A DNA stretch of 64,000 nt. Source: Adineta vaga. Taxonomy: Eukaryota; Rotifera. The stretch is taken from the NCBI GenBank assembly GCA_021613535.1, contig CP075494.1, positions 558,001 through 622,000 of the forward strand, written 5' to 3'. The position numbers were made by a program, and so were the translations under genes. Of the stretch, positions 44,333 through 56,239 are shown in pieces. Numbering within the stretch: the stretch's first letter is position 1; every line of letters begins with the position of its first letter. The notes beneath the pieces were generated by a model. That model searched no databases and was not told where the DNA came from. It saw nothing but the letters and a program-made list of their open reading frames with translations.

Positions 44333-45358
44333 TTAGATTGTTGGTATGTTATGTCTTCGACATCGTTTAAGTATTTTTCTTTGAATAATTTGTTTTAATT
44401 CTTGTCGAAATAAACCGGATGTTGAAATAAAATTGATAAATGTTAAAGCATAACCAAGATAAATCATATCATAAAAGATATTATTCATAAATGTGTCGAT
44501 CAAAGCACGTGATCCTGATAATGAACTAACACCAAGATATGTTCGATAAATTGTGTACACAGGATATGGTACATTTAAAATCAAATAAATAATAATTTGA
44601 TTAGCTAACATTTTATGAAATTGTATGTCTTTTCTTGATATTCGACCATTCGTAAGAATCTGATTTCTTTCAAGTATTTCAGTTGGTGAAACACGTTGTT
44701 TACTTTGATGAATATTACGAATAGTAAGTAATCCAAAGAATAACATTGGAATAATGGGAAAAAATCCATTTTCTGCTGTGATAAAAAAACTAAAATATTT
44801 CATAACATTTACTACGAGAATTCTACATTTGTCATTTGTGACACCAAAGGAAATAAGAACTTGGATATAGAAAAGAAGCCAAAAAATAGTAGCGATAATG
44901 ATAAGATAAAGAGCAATCTTTGGTGAACTCCATCGACGAAAACGAACACTGTGAGAACTACAAAAAAAACGATCTGCTGCAGCAAATATAATATTATAAC
45001 GAGCAGTAGCCGCAAACACATAAAAAATATAGTAACGGGTTTTACAAAACCATTCTGGAAGTGAATTAACTGGAACACCATAACCATATTGAATCATTCG
45101 AATAAAAGTTGCCGAATTGAAAACAAAAATTTGTGAAATACTTGAAGCTATGAAATATATAGCACAAGGACTTTTACGAAATACTGGTTGATAAAATACA
45201 ATACAAGTACCAATCGATCCAATACTGCCAACAATCCACAAAATACAGTCAAGACTTTGTGAAGCGATTTGAATTAAAAAATTGAAAAGAGTTATCAATT
45301 GAATTTCTCTGTCTAAAGCAACAACTACAGTAATAGTAATTATTGTCGTGTTACTCAT
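44333..45358 (-). CDS. Rhodopsin-like 7TM receptor (FMRFamide-receptor-like)
   Basis: Single exon, 341 aa, with seven hydrophobic segments at about residues 35-58, 66-86, 104-126, 148-170, 190-212, 255-277 and 293-315. The TM3 end carries AAADRFFCSS in place of the DRY motif, and a Cys before TM3 (WFCKTRYY) can pair with an extracellular-loop Cys. TM7 reads LGYALTFINFISTSG instead of the classical NPxxY. The family is strongly expanded in bdelloids and resembles neuropeptide (FMRFamide-type) receptors; ligand unknown. Intact, in contrast to the relics next to it. Confidence 0.75.
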   Translation of the reverse strand: MSNTTIITITVVVALDREIQLITLFNFLIQIASQSLDCILWIVGSIGSIGTCIVFYQPVFRKSPCAIYFIASSISQIFVFNSATFIRMIQYGYGVPVNSLPEWFCKTRYYIFYVFAATARYNIIFAAADRFFCSSHSVRFRRWSSPKIALYLIIIATIFWLLFYIQVLISFGVTNDKCRILVVNVMKYFSFFITAENGFFPIIPMLFFGLLTIRNIHQSKQRVSPTEILERNQILTNGRISRKDIQFHKMLANQIIIYLILNVPYPVYTIYRTYLGVSSLSGSRALIDTFMNNIFYDMIYLGYALTFINFISTSGLFRQELKQIIQRKILKRCRRHNIPTI

Positions 45359-46606
45359 GTTTTAAACTTTAAAAGAAAAAGAAGCAATAAGTCTGTCAAT
45401 TATAGGAACCTTTTTTAGATAAAAATAAATGCTTTATTTATAGAAGATAATTAAGGATTTGTATTTATTCAAGCGATAATAATTAAAACGATAATAAATT
45501 GGCACAGAGCGATGAACATATCAAAAAAGGTTTATTATAGTCTTTGAGTCTTTTATTCTGCAGGTTTTGAAGGATTATTCGAAATAGTTTGTGAAAGAAT
45601 TTATAATTTAATAATAAATACAGAAAACATATCATTTAAAATCTAATTATTAAGTGAAATATCAAGTTTAACTGGATATTTGAAGAGTATCTTAAATAAT
45701 CAAGAGAATTGCACTAACTTTAAATGTAGTTTATAAAGATTTCGATTAGTTTTGTAATAAGAACATGTTCTAAGTTAGTGAAGCCGATCAAATTATTCAA
45801 AAAACATTTTTAGTTTTAAAACCTCACAACTTTTGTTCTAAGATGTAAAAGCGCATTAATTAACATCATAGATCAAATGTTTAGAATAAATACTATGAAG
45901 TTTGTATAGAACTATTTCGACTTATCGAGTATCAACACCTTTTATTTCATTATTAATTTGTTTTTATGAGAACAGTTACCGAATTCAGGATGTGCACTGT
46001 TTGTACTTCCACCAATTCAATATATCAAACATATCATCTTCATTTTAATATCTTAGTCATATTTTTTGATAATCTCTCAACAATTTTTCTAAACTTAAAT
46101 ATTCTCAACTGGAAATTTTATGTTAAGAAATCGGCAATAATGAAAGTATATATTCAATTACTAATAAAGATTATGCTCAAAAATCCTCATTGATTACTGA
46201 AATGATCATATCTCTTCTCCACCTTCACCAGCGAAGAACCTTTTCATAATGACGGAGCACTTGTATAGCAGAAAAAAAATTATGGTGTAGAAAATGACGC
46301 ATCGTCATCAACTTATAATAGAAAAAAGACGGCATTGAAGTACGTTTAGGTACAAAAAGCACGTTTTTTTCTTCTCTTTCGTCTAATACACATTAGCCCG
46401 TGCAATAATATGTCGTGGTATAAATACCGACAGTTTCTTTTTCTTTTTCTAGCATTCTTGCCATTTATTATATTAACGTACGAATAGAGTAACATTCAAG
46501 TAGATACAGGCAAATATTCCACAGATACTAAATTATTTTTTTTTAACCTATCTATTTCATTGTTAATCATTCTATTTCTTATGTTTAGATATTCATAGTT
46601 TGAAAT
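45359..46606. other. Intergenic between divergent genes
   Basis: About 1.2 kb, very AT-rich, no supported gene or repeat. Should contain the promoters of the receptor (minus) and the reductase (plus). Confidence 0.5.
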
Positions 46607-47879
46607 ATGCAACCAGCACCACCACCAATTAGTGCTCTTGCACGATATCGTATTCTAGCACCTACTGCAGCTGTTCGTGTATCACCATTATGTCTCGGAG
46701 CAATGTCACTTGGCGATGCTTGGTGTGAATTTTTGGGTACACAATCAAAAGAAAACTCCTTTAAGATACTCGATGCTTTTTTTGATGCTGGTGGAAATTT
46801 CATCGATACTGCAAGTAATTATCAAGATGAACAAAGTGAAATAATAATAGGAGAATGGATGACTAAACGACAGAATCGAAGTCAATTGGTTATTGCGACT
46901 AAATTTAGTACTGGATATCGATCAGATTGGAATAAAGAACCGATTCATGTGAATTTTGCTGGTAATTCAACGAAATGTTTACATGAAAGTGTTGCTGCCT
47001 CTCTGAAAAAACTTCAAACCGATTACATCGATTTACTCTATGTGCATTGGTAATAATTTCTCTTTTTCTCTCAAATATTATTAAACAATATTAGCTCTGA
47101 AAACATTATAGGTGGGATTATACTTGTTCTATTCCTGAACTCATGCAATCACTTGATCATTTGGTTAAAGCAGGCAAAGTGTTATATTTAGGTGCCAGTG
47201 ATACACCAGCATGGGTTGTTGCCAAAGCAAATCAATATGCTCGAGATCATGGAATGCGTCAATTTTCTGTTTATCAAGGTTTGTACAATGCTGCGAAACG
47301 TGATGTAGAAAGAGAGATTCTTTCAATGGTACAACATGAAGGAATGGCTTTCGCACCATGGGGCACCTTAGGTAGAGGTAATTTTAAAACCAAAGAGCAG
47401 ATAGAAGCAATGGAGAAGGCTGGTGATAAAGGAAGAACAGCTGGTGGTCCAGTCAAAGGCAAGATTATTGAATAACTTTGAAAACATATTTTATAGTGAG
47501 TTTTCAACTAAAATTCGTCTTTTTTGAAATGTTTGTAGGTCCATCTGCAGAAGATCAAGCTGTGACTGCTGTATTAGATAAAATTGGCAAGAGTAAAAAT
47601 GTCTCTCTTACTCAAATTGCCCTCGCTTATGTCATGGCAAAACAACCTTATATCTTTCCTATTGTAGGTATTCGAAAAGTTGAGCAATTACACGATAACA
47701 TCGAAGGATTAAAAATACGTTTAAGTAAAGAAGAAATAGAAGAAATCGATAAAGCATATGACTTCAAACTTGGATTTCCCGTGGATTTTATTGCACAACA
47801 TCCAAGTCAAAATTGGCTTTTAAAAGTGGCTGGTAATTACGATTGGGTGGAAGAAATAAAAAGTCTCAATGTGAACTAA
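46607..47879 (+). CDS. Aldo/keto reductase, fungal aryl-alcohol-dehydrogenase (AAD) type
   Basis: Exons 46607..47049, 47112..47446 and 47539..47879; phases close to 372 aa. The AKR catalytic tetrad is visible: Asp and Tyr in NFIDTASNYQDEQ, Lys in LVIATKF and His in LLYVHWWDY. Further AAD-type marks are LYLGASDTPAWVV, AFAPWGTLGRGNFK, the NADP-binding PIVGIRKVEQLHDNIE and the C-terminal LGFPVDFI. The enzyme reduces aldehydes or oxidises aryl alcohols with NADP(H). The overall pattern is that of fungal AAD proteins, suggesting transfer from fungi with later intron gain. Intron 2 has an unusual donor (GGTG|GTCCAG) and GGTCCA is present at both of its ends. Confidence 0.85.
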
Positions 47880-48030
47880 AATCAAATGATTATCATATAC
47901 ATATTAATTCTCTTTTATTAACAAACACATATAATTTCTTATAAATAAAATCTTCAGAGTGAGAGTGAATGTAATTATGTTCTTTCCCTATCCTCAGTCG
48001 CATCTCTTTTTACAATACAATATTAAATCT

Positions 48031-48587
48031 ATATCCCTTTCGGGACGGGAAACCACTATAGTGGCTTCTGGTAATTTTTATACAGAGAGATATATTATTC
48101 ATTGATGATCGAAAGTAGCTGCATATGCGTTAGAGTATCTCATTGTAGTGATATGTATATGTATATCTAATGATATATATGTGATCATTCTTCATTTTCT
48201 TTTGTTTCTGCCTTGTCTAAGCTTATCACATTGGATCATTCTGATTTATTTTTCTGCACACGCATATGAGCATGGTTTGAATGAGAGGAGAGTTTTAGAT
48301 GGTGTCATCAGTTGTGCATCTTCTTTTATTTTCCATTAGTAATCAATGGGGGACTATGACAGTGTATTGACTGTAGCACGGTAGTCAAACGACAAAAAAA
48401 CGATTTCGCACCAGATATAAATGTGCAGATTGCGGTGTCGGTTTATGCGTCGCAAATTGTTTTCGAGAATATCATACCTGGAAAGCGTATTGATAAACTT
48501 TGATGAAAAATAAAAACAGTCGATTCCTAAAATCTTATTTTTCTACTTCTTTTTTTCCAAGAAATAATCCCGTCCTGAAAGGGATAT
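48031..48587 (+). mobile_element. Decayed piggyBac-like element with transposase C-terminal zinc-ribbon fragment
   Basis: Inverted ends ATATCCCTTTCGGGACGGGA (48031) and, reverse-complemented, ATATCCCTTTCAGGACGGGA (48587) match at 19 of 20. Inside, 48392-48493 reads TKKRFRTRYKCADCGVGLC followed by VANCFREYHTWKAY and TGA, the Cys-rich C-terminus typical of piggyBac (DDE_Tnp_1_7) transposases (RYKC..CGVGLC...CF..YH). The catalytic part is gone, leaving about 557 bp. Ends with CCCTTT also fit piggyBac; flanks read ATAT rather than the usual TTAA. Confidence 0.75.
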
Positions 48588-48882
48588 GGGCAAAATCATT
48601 TTAATAGCGACATGACACCGTAAAATTGCAACATGTGTATATCAGGCTAATGTAGTTCTTCAGAGCTGTTTTTTTTATATTGCATACATGTTCAAGTGTT
48701 ACAAAGCCAGTAACCATTTACCCTTTGATAATGATGGGACTGAATCCTCTTGTCTCCACCCTGGCTAAGCCAATATAACCACATCGTCTCCTCCAAGATA
48801 GTACATAAAGAATATACATTACCTCTTGCATCCATAATATATATATTGCTTTACCGTTATATGATCTCATGTTATAAACCAT

Positions 48883-48990
48883 GTTTGAGGATTAACATGC
48901 TCTACATACCAAGGGAAGAAATCTATACTGTGAACAATGTTTGAGGATTTAAATATTTTACATACCGAGGGAAAAAATCCATATTGACAT
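48883..48990. repeat. 56-bp minisatellite, two units (unit C)
   Basis: Two units beginning GTTTGAGGATTAACATG and GTTTGAGGATTTAAATA. Confidence 0.65.
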
Positions 48991-49654
48991 GTTTTTAAAG
49001 GGAAAGATGTCTTTTTCTCCCTCTCTCTGTCTAAATATGTATATATATATGAAGAACAAGTCGGATGAAATAATATTGTCAGATTTGCATTTTCGAGAGA
49101 GCCCGTAGAAATTATTTCATAGTATAAGATTGTTAAAAGTTTCACTTGTTTTTCGCTTAATCCTGGTATATTTTTGCATGTATGATACATTCAAAACACA
49201 GTCAATTCAACATGTTCTCTTCAAATGTATGTAATGTTAAATTATTTTCTTCACGAATCATAGGCATTCTATTGGAATCCTTAACTTAGCGCTATTATGC
49301 TGCAATTCAAGATCAACTGATCTAAGTTTGGGTTATCAGTTAGATTCTTATAATTCGTGAAGAAAATAAATTTGCAGGATAAACCTTCTGTACATTTGCA
49401 GAAGAAATGTAAACCATATTTGGATGCATTATACATACAGATATCTATGAGAATAAAGAGAAAAAAAACGGAAGCCTTTTATGTGGACTGCTCACGATTG
49501 CGAATGCGATTTTTCCCACTTGAATGCTATACCATATACATCTGTAGATATTACAAAATATGAGTATTTGATATTTTTATGACAGATATATTAATTAGTA
49601 TTCATTGATTTCTTTTATTTTAAGAACTTATTTGTGCTTTGTCTTTTTGCGAAA

Positions 49655-52122
49655 ATGCCAAAAATTGTCGAAACTAATACTTCATTTGAAGATATTGATA
49701 CGAATCGGGACGGAAAGTAAGAATCAAGAATTTTCTGTTAAAATAATAAATTTATACATATATATATATATATGGATATAGTATTGATGAACATGAATTT
49801 CGAAATTGGGCTTCAAATACTGGAAGAATATCTTCTCCAACGTATGAAACATCAACTAGTGGCGTGTATCTTCGTAATACTAGTGGTAGCCGATTGAATC
49901 GAAACAATTATGAAACATCGGCAAGTGAAATTTACCTTAATGGTGAAAATATTAGACGATTGCAACAAAATACATATGATACACGCGGAAGTGTAACAGT
50001 AGCTGGTGATTTTACGAATGAATCGGTGATTGAAACACATAGTTTGGAAGAGACCAACAGATATCTTGAAAGATCGGTTGATATTTATAAGGATCGTAAT
50101 CCATTAGTTATTCAAAAAGCAGTAACGGACAAACCGATAACATATCAACAACGAGTCCTTGTTCGATATCTTCAACCGCCAGCTGTTCGACCACCAGGAG
50201 TAATCAAACAAAATATTTGTAAATACAATTTTACTAATGTTTATATAATTTTAGCCACTCGTGATTAAACAAGTGCGTGCACCTCAACCAGCACCACTTC
50301 CACCACTTACCATACGTCAATATATGCAAGCTGCTGTTGCACCACCTCCACTTATCTTACGTGAACGACCGCCCACACCACCACCAGCTATTCCTAGTGA
50401 AACAGGTTAACAAAACAACAAATTTAAATTACATATATATATATATCTATGAGATTAATCAATATATTTCATTTTATAGTTGTTCGTCAGGTACCCGCTC
50501 TGCCTCCTCCACCACGATCAGTTATTATCGAACGTTTTCCATCTGCTCCAGAAAAACCACGTAAAAAGAATTATATTCACTTTTGGTATTGTTGTTTTCT
50601 CACGATTTAGGTGATATTATCATTGAACGATGGCTTCCTTATGGACCTTTACCTGAACGTCGTACAATTGTTGAAGAGGCTTCGGGTGCTGCTGTAGCAT
50701 ATCCAGAACCACGGAATAAAATCATTGTTTATGAACGTGCTGAACCACATGTAGTTCGACAATTTCACAAAGAAGGTGTTGTCAGCGAAGATCCTGCCAA
50801 TTATGTAGCTCGCTACGGAGATTCACTTCTAGATTCAACAACACTTATCAAAATGGCTCGTAATGCTGGTGTTTTTGAAGATTTGGTAAATTTGTTTCCA
50901 TATAATGGTGAAAAATATCTAATGAATTGTTTTCCTAGTCTCCACCCGTAGTACCATATTCGAATATACGTGAAAGTACCAGCGATTATGAATTATCAAG
51001 TAGAAACAGATACGTACAGGGTAAGACTTGTTTGTAATTTCTATATCCTATTCTTCTCTAAAACTTCGTAATTTTGACACATTTATATCTGAAGAGGAAA
51101 ACATTGATTGAGGAGCGTACGAATAACTGTAGAGTCTAGTGTGCTCATACTGTAAAAGCTAAAACGACTTAGTTGAACATTACTTATCGCTTGTACTCAA
51201 TATTACAAGACTTTCACTCGATTTTATCTTATAATATTTTAAAATAGATAACCAATACATAAGCAGTAGATCGACTCGACGACATGGATTATTTGATTTC
51301 TCTCAATATGGTCTGCTTCCATCTGATTGTGAGTATATCAGTTTCATCATATATCATAGCTAGTGGTCTTGTTTGCTTGTTCACAATATTAGATACTCCT
51401 GGTATGAAATTTACTCGGAAATTCGTACGACCAAGTAAGTCCATTCATTTCATTTCTCCGGGTTGAACTGTATTAAATATATATAGCAAACTTCTCCTTT
51501 CCTTCATCAACAATGTGGTCAATTAGAACTGCTAAATATAAGGAGCAAGTTACTGATGGTCAAATTACAAGTGTTACTGTAGAATTAATCGAAGACGGCG
51601 TAGTTATTCATTCTCGTACAGTGACCAAACAAGAGTACAAACGAGGTGAGGATAATCTATTCATAAGTCTATTACATATGTATGTAATCTTTTGTTTATT
51701 CATTCTATTGTAGCAAATGTTTCCTCATCAGTTCCGAAATTGGCATGGAATGAGTTCATACAAGTCTTGCAAGTATTCATGTTAGGCAATAATCAAGAAC
51801 GAGAATCCGATATTGCTCGCGCCTTCGACATTCTCGACCAAGGTAGAAGAGGCCTCTACAACCGAACAATCAGTCTGTCGGATGGTCTGATTTCACCTGA
51901 TGAATTACGAGCCTTTTTTTCAATCCTTACCGATGAAGTAATTTTTAGTTTAATTGAAAAGTTGAGTTTATTTTGTCTTTAATCATTGTTTTGTTTTAGT
52001 ATCGTGTTGATCTTTGTGTTTTTCTGGCTGACACAGATGGATCTGGTAAAATTAACTTGTCTGAATTTACTCGAATGGTGAAATCAGGATTGGCAAGAGA
52101 TATTATCTGCGAATGCATCTAA
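49655..52122 (+). CDS. EF-hand/IIIERW-core protein, copy C
   Basis: Exons 49655..49716, 49782..50199, 50255..50405, 50480..50560, 50611..50885, 50939..51020, 51248..51328, 51393..51434, 51487..51645, 51714..51937, 52000..52122; phases close to 565 aa. Same domains as copy A, with scattered replacements (for example SETS repeat changes, LVIKQV at the exon 3 start, HGLFDF for QGLFNF, AFFSIL for AFLSIL). All introns are short, so this is the least disturbed structure. Intron 6 differs from A and B: about 180 nt of unrelated sequence replace the hairpin region, and homology resumes at CTCAATATTACA. Confidence 0.85.
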
Positions 52123-52655
52123 TCGTCTGAATGGATTTGACGAGAACTTTTAAAATGCTTTTGAAGGGGATGCTTTTTTAATCTAGATTATAGAATAAAA
52201 TTTGGTGAAAAATTACAATGACTTTCATACGAAAAGAGAAAATAGCCTTAATCTTTCTCTGTCTGTTTTTATTGGCATTCAGTGGTGAATTGTCTTTAAC
52301 ATGTGTGTTGCATAGTATTCTACTTAGTTTTCACTTTTCAAACATAAAATAGACAATAATGAATGAAAAATTCAATAGAAGAGTATATAAAATAATTTTT
52401 CAGTTTCATTTAGTTCTTAGTTTCAATATTTATTATATTTGCATACGAACAAATTAAAGAATATCTTAGATAATTATGATGAGTACATGTTTTGCATACT
52501 AGAAAGCTGTTGAGACTAATAAAATTACAAATGCAATCATCAGGACATTTAGTCAAAATAGAAAATGCGATATGTACTTGACCAGAATTTAGTGTATCAA
52601 TATGACACATTGTATACACTGTAAAACAAATTGGTGTTTTACCGAATGTAGAAGA

Positions 52656-52985
52656 TTTTACATTCTTCTATCGATCGATTTTAAGTTCGGGTTTCGGATA
52701 TTTGATCGCAATTGCGATAATTGTTCGATTGTAACTGATGGAAGTCAGAATGAAAGTAACATAATTAGTTAAGCTGTATATATAGGCGATTGATGATCAT
52801 TATCCTTATAATGAGCAGCAATATTCAATCAACACACTGCTATACAAAGGTGATTGTCGAAGTCACATACTACTACTATCACCCACACCCATCCCAGTTT
52901 AGGAATATCTTTTTTTTCTTTATTCGACATTACACACAAACAAAAAGTATTTTAAGATTATTTTTTTGATCATAGAAAAACGAAA
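52656..52985. other. Intergenic with half hairpin
   Basis: No gene seen. CACCCACACCCATCCCA at 52880-52896 is a lone right arm of the hairpin family. Confidence 0.4.
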
Positions 52986-52987
52986 GA

Positions 52988-54113
52988 TTAAAAATCCTCG
53001 TCATATTGAACACTGAATATTTTAAGGATTGCCGTCTTCAATAAATTGTTATTTAGAAAGAAATTTCGTGTTAAATTTCTATTTTCTTCTTCATCATCAC
53101 CATCAAAACGATCAATCCAGATTGTAATCTTTCTTAAATTCAATGGTACCGTTAAATTTGTTGTTGTCATCTATGATAAAAAAATTCAATAAGAGAAATA
53201 GTCGAAAAGTTATTTTCTCATATCTCGTATTTTATATTATTACCAATAGGTAGAAAATGTATCGAATTGATAAATAGATTTTTTAATTTTGGTAGACATG
53301 GTAATAAATCTATTATTAATGAATAATAACCTAGTGTTGGTGTCGACATAATATAATCATCATCATCACATAATTCTATGTATATAGAATTTGTTATAGA
53401 TATGTGTAGAAAAAGAACTAAACCTACCTCCGATAATAAGAGTTTCTAATTGACTTAACGATTCACCTCTTTTTGATAATTCTTCAAAATCTAAATGAAT
53501 ATCACCTAAAAATGAATTTCTACAATTATGACATCCACATTGATATGGTTCAAAATTTAAATATAAATATATTAATGATTTCATTTGAGATGATATTAGA
53601 TTGTTACATAATTCTATAAAAGATTCAATTTTTTAAAATAAAAGTAGATTTCTGATTCTTACTTTGTATTTTACCATCTTTATGTTTCGTACTAATTCCA
53701 TTTAGTAATTTTAATTGTCTTAAATTTTCATATAATTGTTCTGTTGTTTCAAATATTATAGAATATATAGTTTCAACTTTTATATTTGATAATATCATTG
53801 ATTTTATATTATATAATTTATCTTTGAATAAATCATCGTAGAATATTATACGAAGATTGTATTCATCATGAGTTGTAACTGATATTGGATAGTTTTGACT
53901 TGTTGTTATAAATTCATTCAAGTTCAAATAAAAGGTTAAGCGTTTTGTCTCTGATACTGCATCTAAGTTGATGTATAGTTTTGATTCATGCCGAATAAGT
54001 TGATGAAACCGTTGATTTAAGTTATAGAATAACTCATATACTTGCAAGAAATCGAGGTATGAAAAGCAGCGTAATATTAATTCATTCGGTAATTGTTCGA
54101 ATTTTGTAAGCAT
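52988..54113 (-). CDS. F-box protein, short LRR-like type
   Basis: Exon 1 54113..53663 codes an F-box at the N-terminus (FEQLPNELILRCFSYLDF then LNQRFHQLIRHES). Exons 53613..53428 and 53375..53244 continue in phase with LRR-like sequence (SLIYLYLNFEPYQCGCHNC, SQLETLIIGG, LPCLPKLKNLFINSIHFLP). A last exon starting at 53170 reads MTTTNLTVPLNLRKITIWID down to 52988, but the only visible acceptor joins it one base out of phase, giving an early stop. So either a small exon was missed or the gene is broken at its 3' end. Role: presumably SCF ubiquitin-ligase substrate adaptor. Confidence 0.65.
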
Positions 54114-54379
54114 TATTGAAAGAAGAAAAGCTTGGTTATGTTAATGAACAATGAATGATATGATATAAAAGAAAAAGATAGAATACGACTTTTAGCGCCC
54201 ATTGTAATGTATCAACATGATTGCCTGACCTTTTGCTCGCTTAGACATATGATGTCCGCTCTCATAGTGAGATGAGTTTGGGTAAAGATATTTATCTTTT
54301 CTTCACTGCACTTTCACTCTTTTTTTATTTCTGTGAAAATAAAACAAAATCATTCTGTTAACAGAGCGCATTTTTGAAA
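54114..54379. other. Short spacer
   Basis: Between the start of the F-box gene and the stop of the FG-GAP gene, both on minus. Nothing notable. Confidence 0.4.
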
Positions 54380-55995
54380 TCAATTACAATCTGCTAAGAA
54401 AACACCAACACTGTCTGAGCCAAAGTTCGTGACAATAAGATCCAATTTACCATCTGAATTGACATCAGCTACAGTGACGGAACGTGGCATAGAACTAGTT
54501 GCATAGGTCATTTGAGTAGCAAATGTGCCATCACCTTCGTTAAGTAGAATACCGACAGTATTTGAACCTAGATTTGCGACAACAATGTCAAGTTTATTGT
54601 CTCGATTAATGTCAGATACGAATATAGAAGATGGCTCAATATCAGTCCAATATGTGACTTGAGAAGCAAATGTACCATCACCTCTATTTAAAAAAATACC
54701 AACGTTAGTTGCACCACTATTTGCGACAATAATATCAAGATTTCCATCTTCATTAATGTCAGCTGCAACAACAGATTGTGGATCAGATCGTGAACCAGTT
54801 TTATAAATAACTTGATCAGCAAATGTACCATCACCTGTATTGAAAAGAACACCAACATTCTGTGTATAATAATTTGCGACAATAAGATCAAGATTTTTAT
54901 CATCATTGAGATCAGCTGCCACAACAGATAATGGCTGAGAAAGTGTATCATAAGTGACTTGTGATGCAAATGTACCGTTGCCTAAATTAATAAGAACACT
55001 TAGATTGTTTCCTGCACCATTGGTAACAACAATATCAAATTCTCCATCTCCATTGACATCAGCTACTGTAACAGAGTATGGCTCAGGACCAGTCTCATAT
55101 TTCACTGGTGAAATAAATGTACCATTGCCTGTGTTAAAGAAAACAGCAACGTTGTTTGAACCGGAATTTGCCACAATTAGATCAAGTTTGCCATCTCCAG
55201 AAATATCAGCTACGGCAACAGAATGTGGTGTAGTTCCACTTTCATAAGTCACTCGAGAAGCGAACATTCCATCGCCTTTATTGAAAAAAATGTCGATATT
55301 ATGTGAACCTTGATTTACAACAATCAGATCAATCATGCCATCATCATCCAAATCACCTGTTGCTACAAAATTTGGTCGATAACCAGTAGAATAGGCGATT
55401 TGTGGTGCAAATCCAATACATGGTGCTATTATTTTAAAAAAAACTACAATATTCAAAGCAATTGCCTGTGATATAACGATAATGTTTACCAGGTTTTTGA
55501 GTAATGGTTGTAGTTGAAACCATCGTTGTAGATGCAATTGTAATATTCGATGGTATCTCACTTGTTATCAATGGACAAATTGTTTCATCTATCATTGATA
55601 CTGGATAACAGACAGGAAGATCATTACATCGAGGATGTCGAACACAGATAGTATTAGGTTGAGTACATGAATTATCCAAAGAATTACATGGTGTTAATCT
55701 CGAACAAGTTGACCAGAGAAAAGCACAAACACCAACTTGAGAAGTATCTGTCATATGAAAACAACCACAAGCACTATTCAATGAACATCGATCATATTGA
55801 TTAACTTGTTTGCATATTTGAGATCTAATTTGTACTATATGATAAAAGAAATGAAATAATAAATATATTCAATAATATCAATATCAAACCTGAAAGACTA
55901 AAATTTAAAAGAAAAATTAATTAATATTAAGAGAATTGAAAATATATTTACTTGAGAAGAACAAAAATAAAACAAAATATATTCGTTTTATTCAT
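54380..55995 (-). CDS. Secreted FG-GAP/VCBS-repeat protein with Cys-rich head
   Basis: Exons 55995..55952, 55897..55890 (8-nt microexon), 55834..55490 and 55425..54380; phases close to 480 aa. Exon 1 is a signal peptide (MNKTNIFCFIFVLL). Exon 3 is a Cys-rich head (NSACGCFHMTDTSQVGVC, CSRLTPCNSLDNSC, HPRCNDLPVCYPV) followed by a Thr/Ser linker. The last exon has seven VCBS/FG-GAP repeats with near-regular cores DVNGDGEFDIVV, DISGDGKLDLIVAN and DINRDNKLDIVVAN, each followed by NxGDGTFA. The repeats are much more regular than in the 12.5-14.2 kb protein, suggesting recent expansion. Predicted Ca-binding propeller outside the cell. Confidence 0.85.
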
Positions 55996-56239
55996 ATTGT
56001 ATGTTTCAATAAAACAATGTCCTGAAAATATTTTTTCTTTTTATATGAAAAAAAAAGAATCCGAAGTAATCTCAAACGCAGATGGGTAGTATTTAAATGA
56101 AAATTTGATATTTGTCCGTATAATACCAATGTTATTGTTCTATTTTATAAAATAAATCAATAATAAGAAAAAGAAAAAACATTTGCATTGTCATCTTTAT
56201 ATTTTCGTGTTAGTGAGTGTCAAGAAAATTTTTTATTAA

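Larger units (their letters stand above)
48720..52655 (+). repeat. Segmental duplication, unit C
   Basis: Third direct copy, starting at a decayed version of the foldback (GATGGGACTGAATCCTCTTG) and ending in GTTTTACCGAATGTAGAAGA as unit A does. Shortest unit, with no large insertion. Confidence 0.8.

Noticed and set aside
47953-48005. Possible degenerate hairpin (CTTCAGAGTGAGAGTG ... CCCTATCCTCAG)
   Set aside because: Only weak similarity to the consensus; could be chance.
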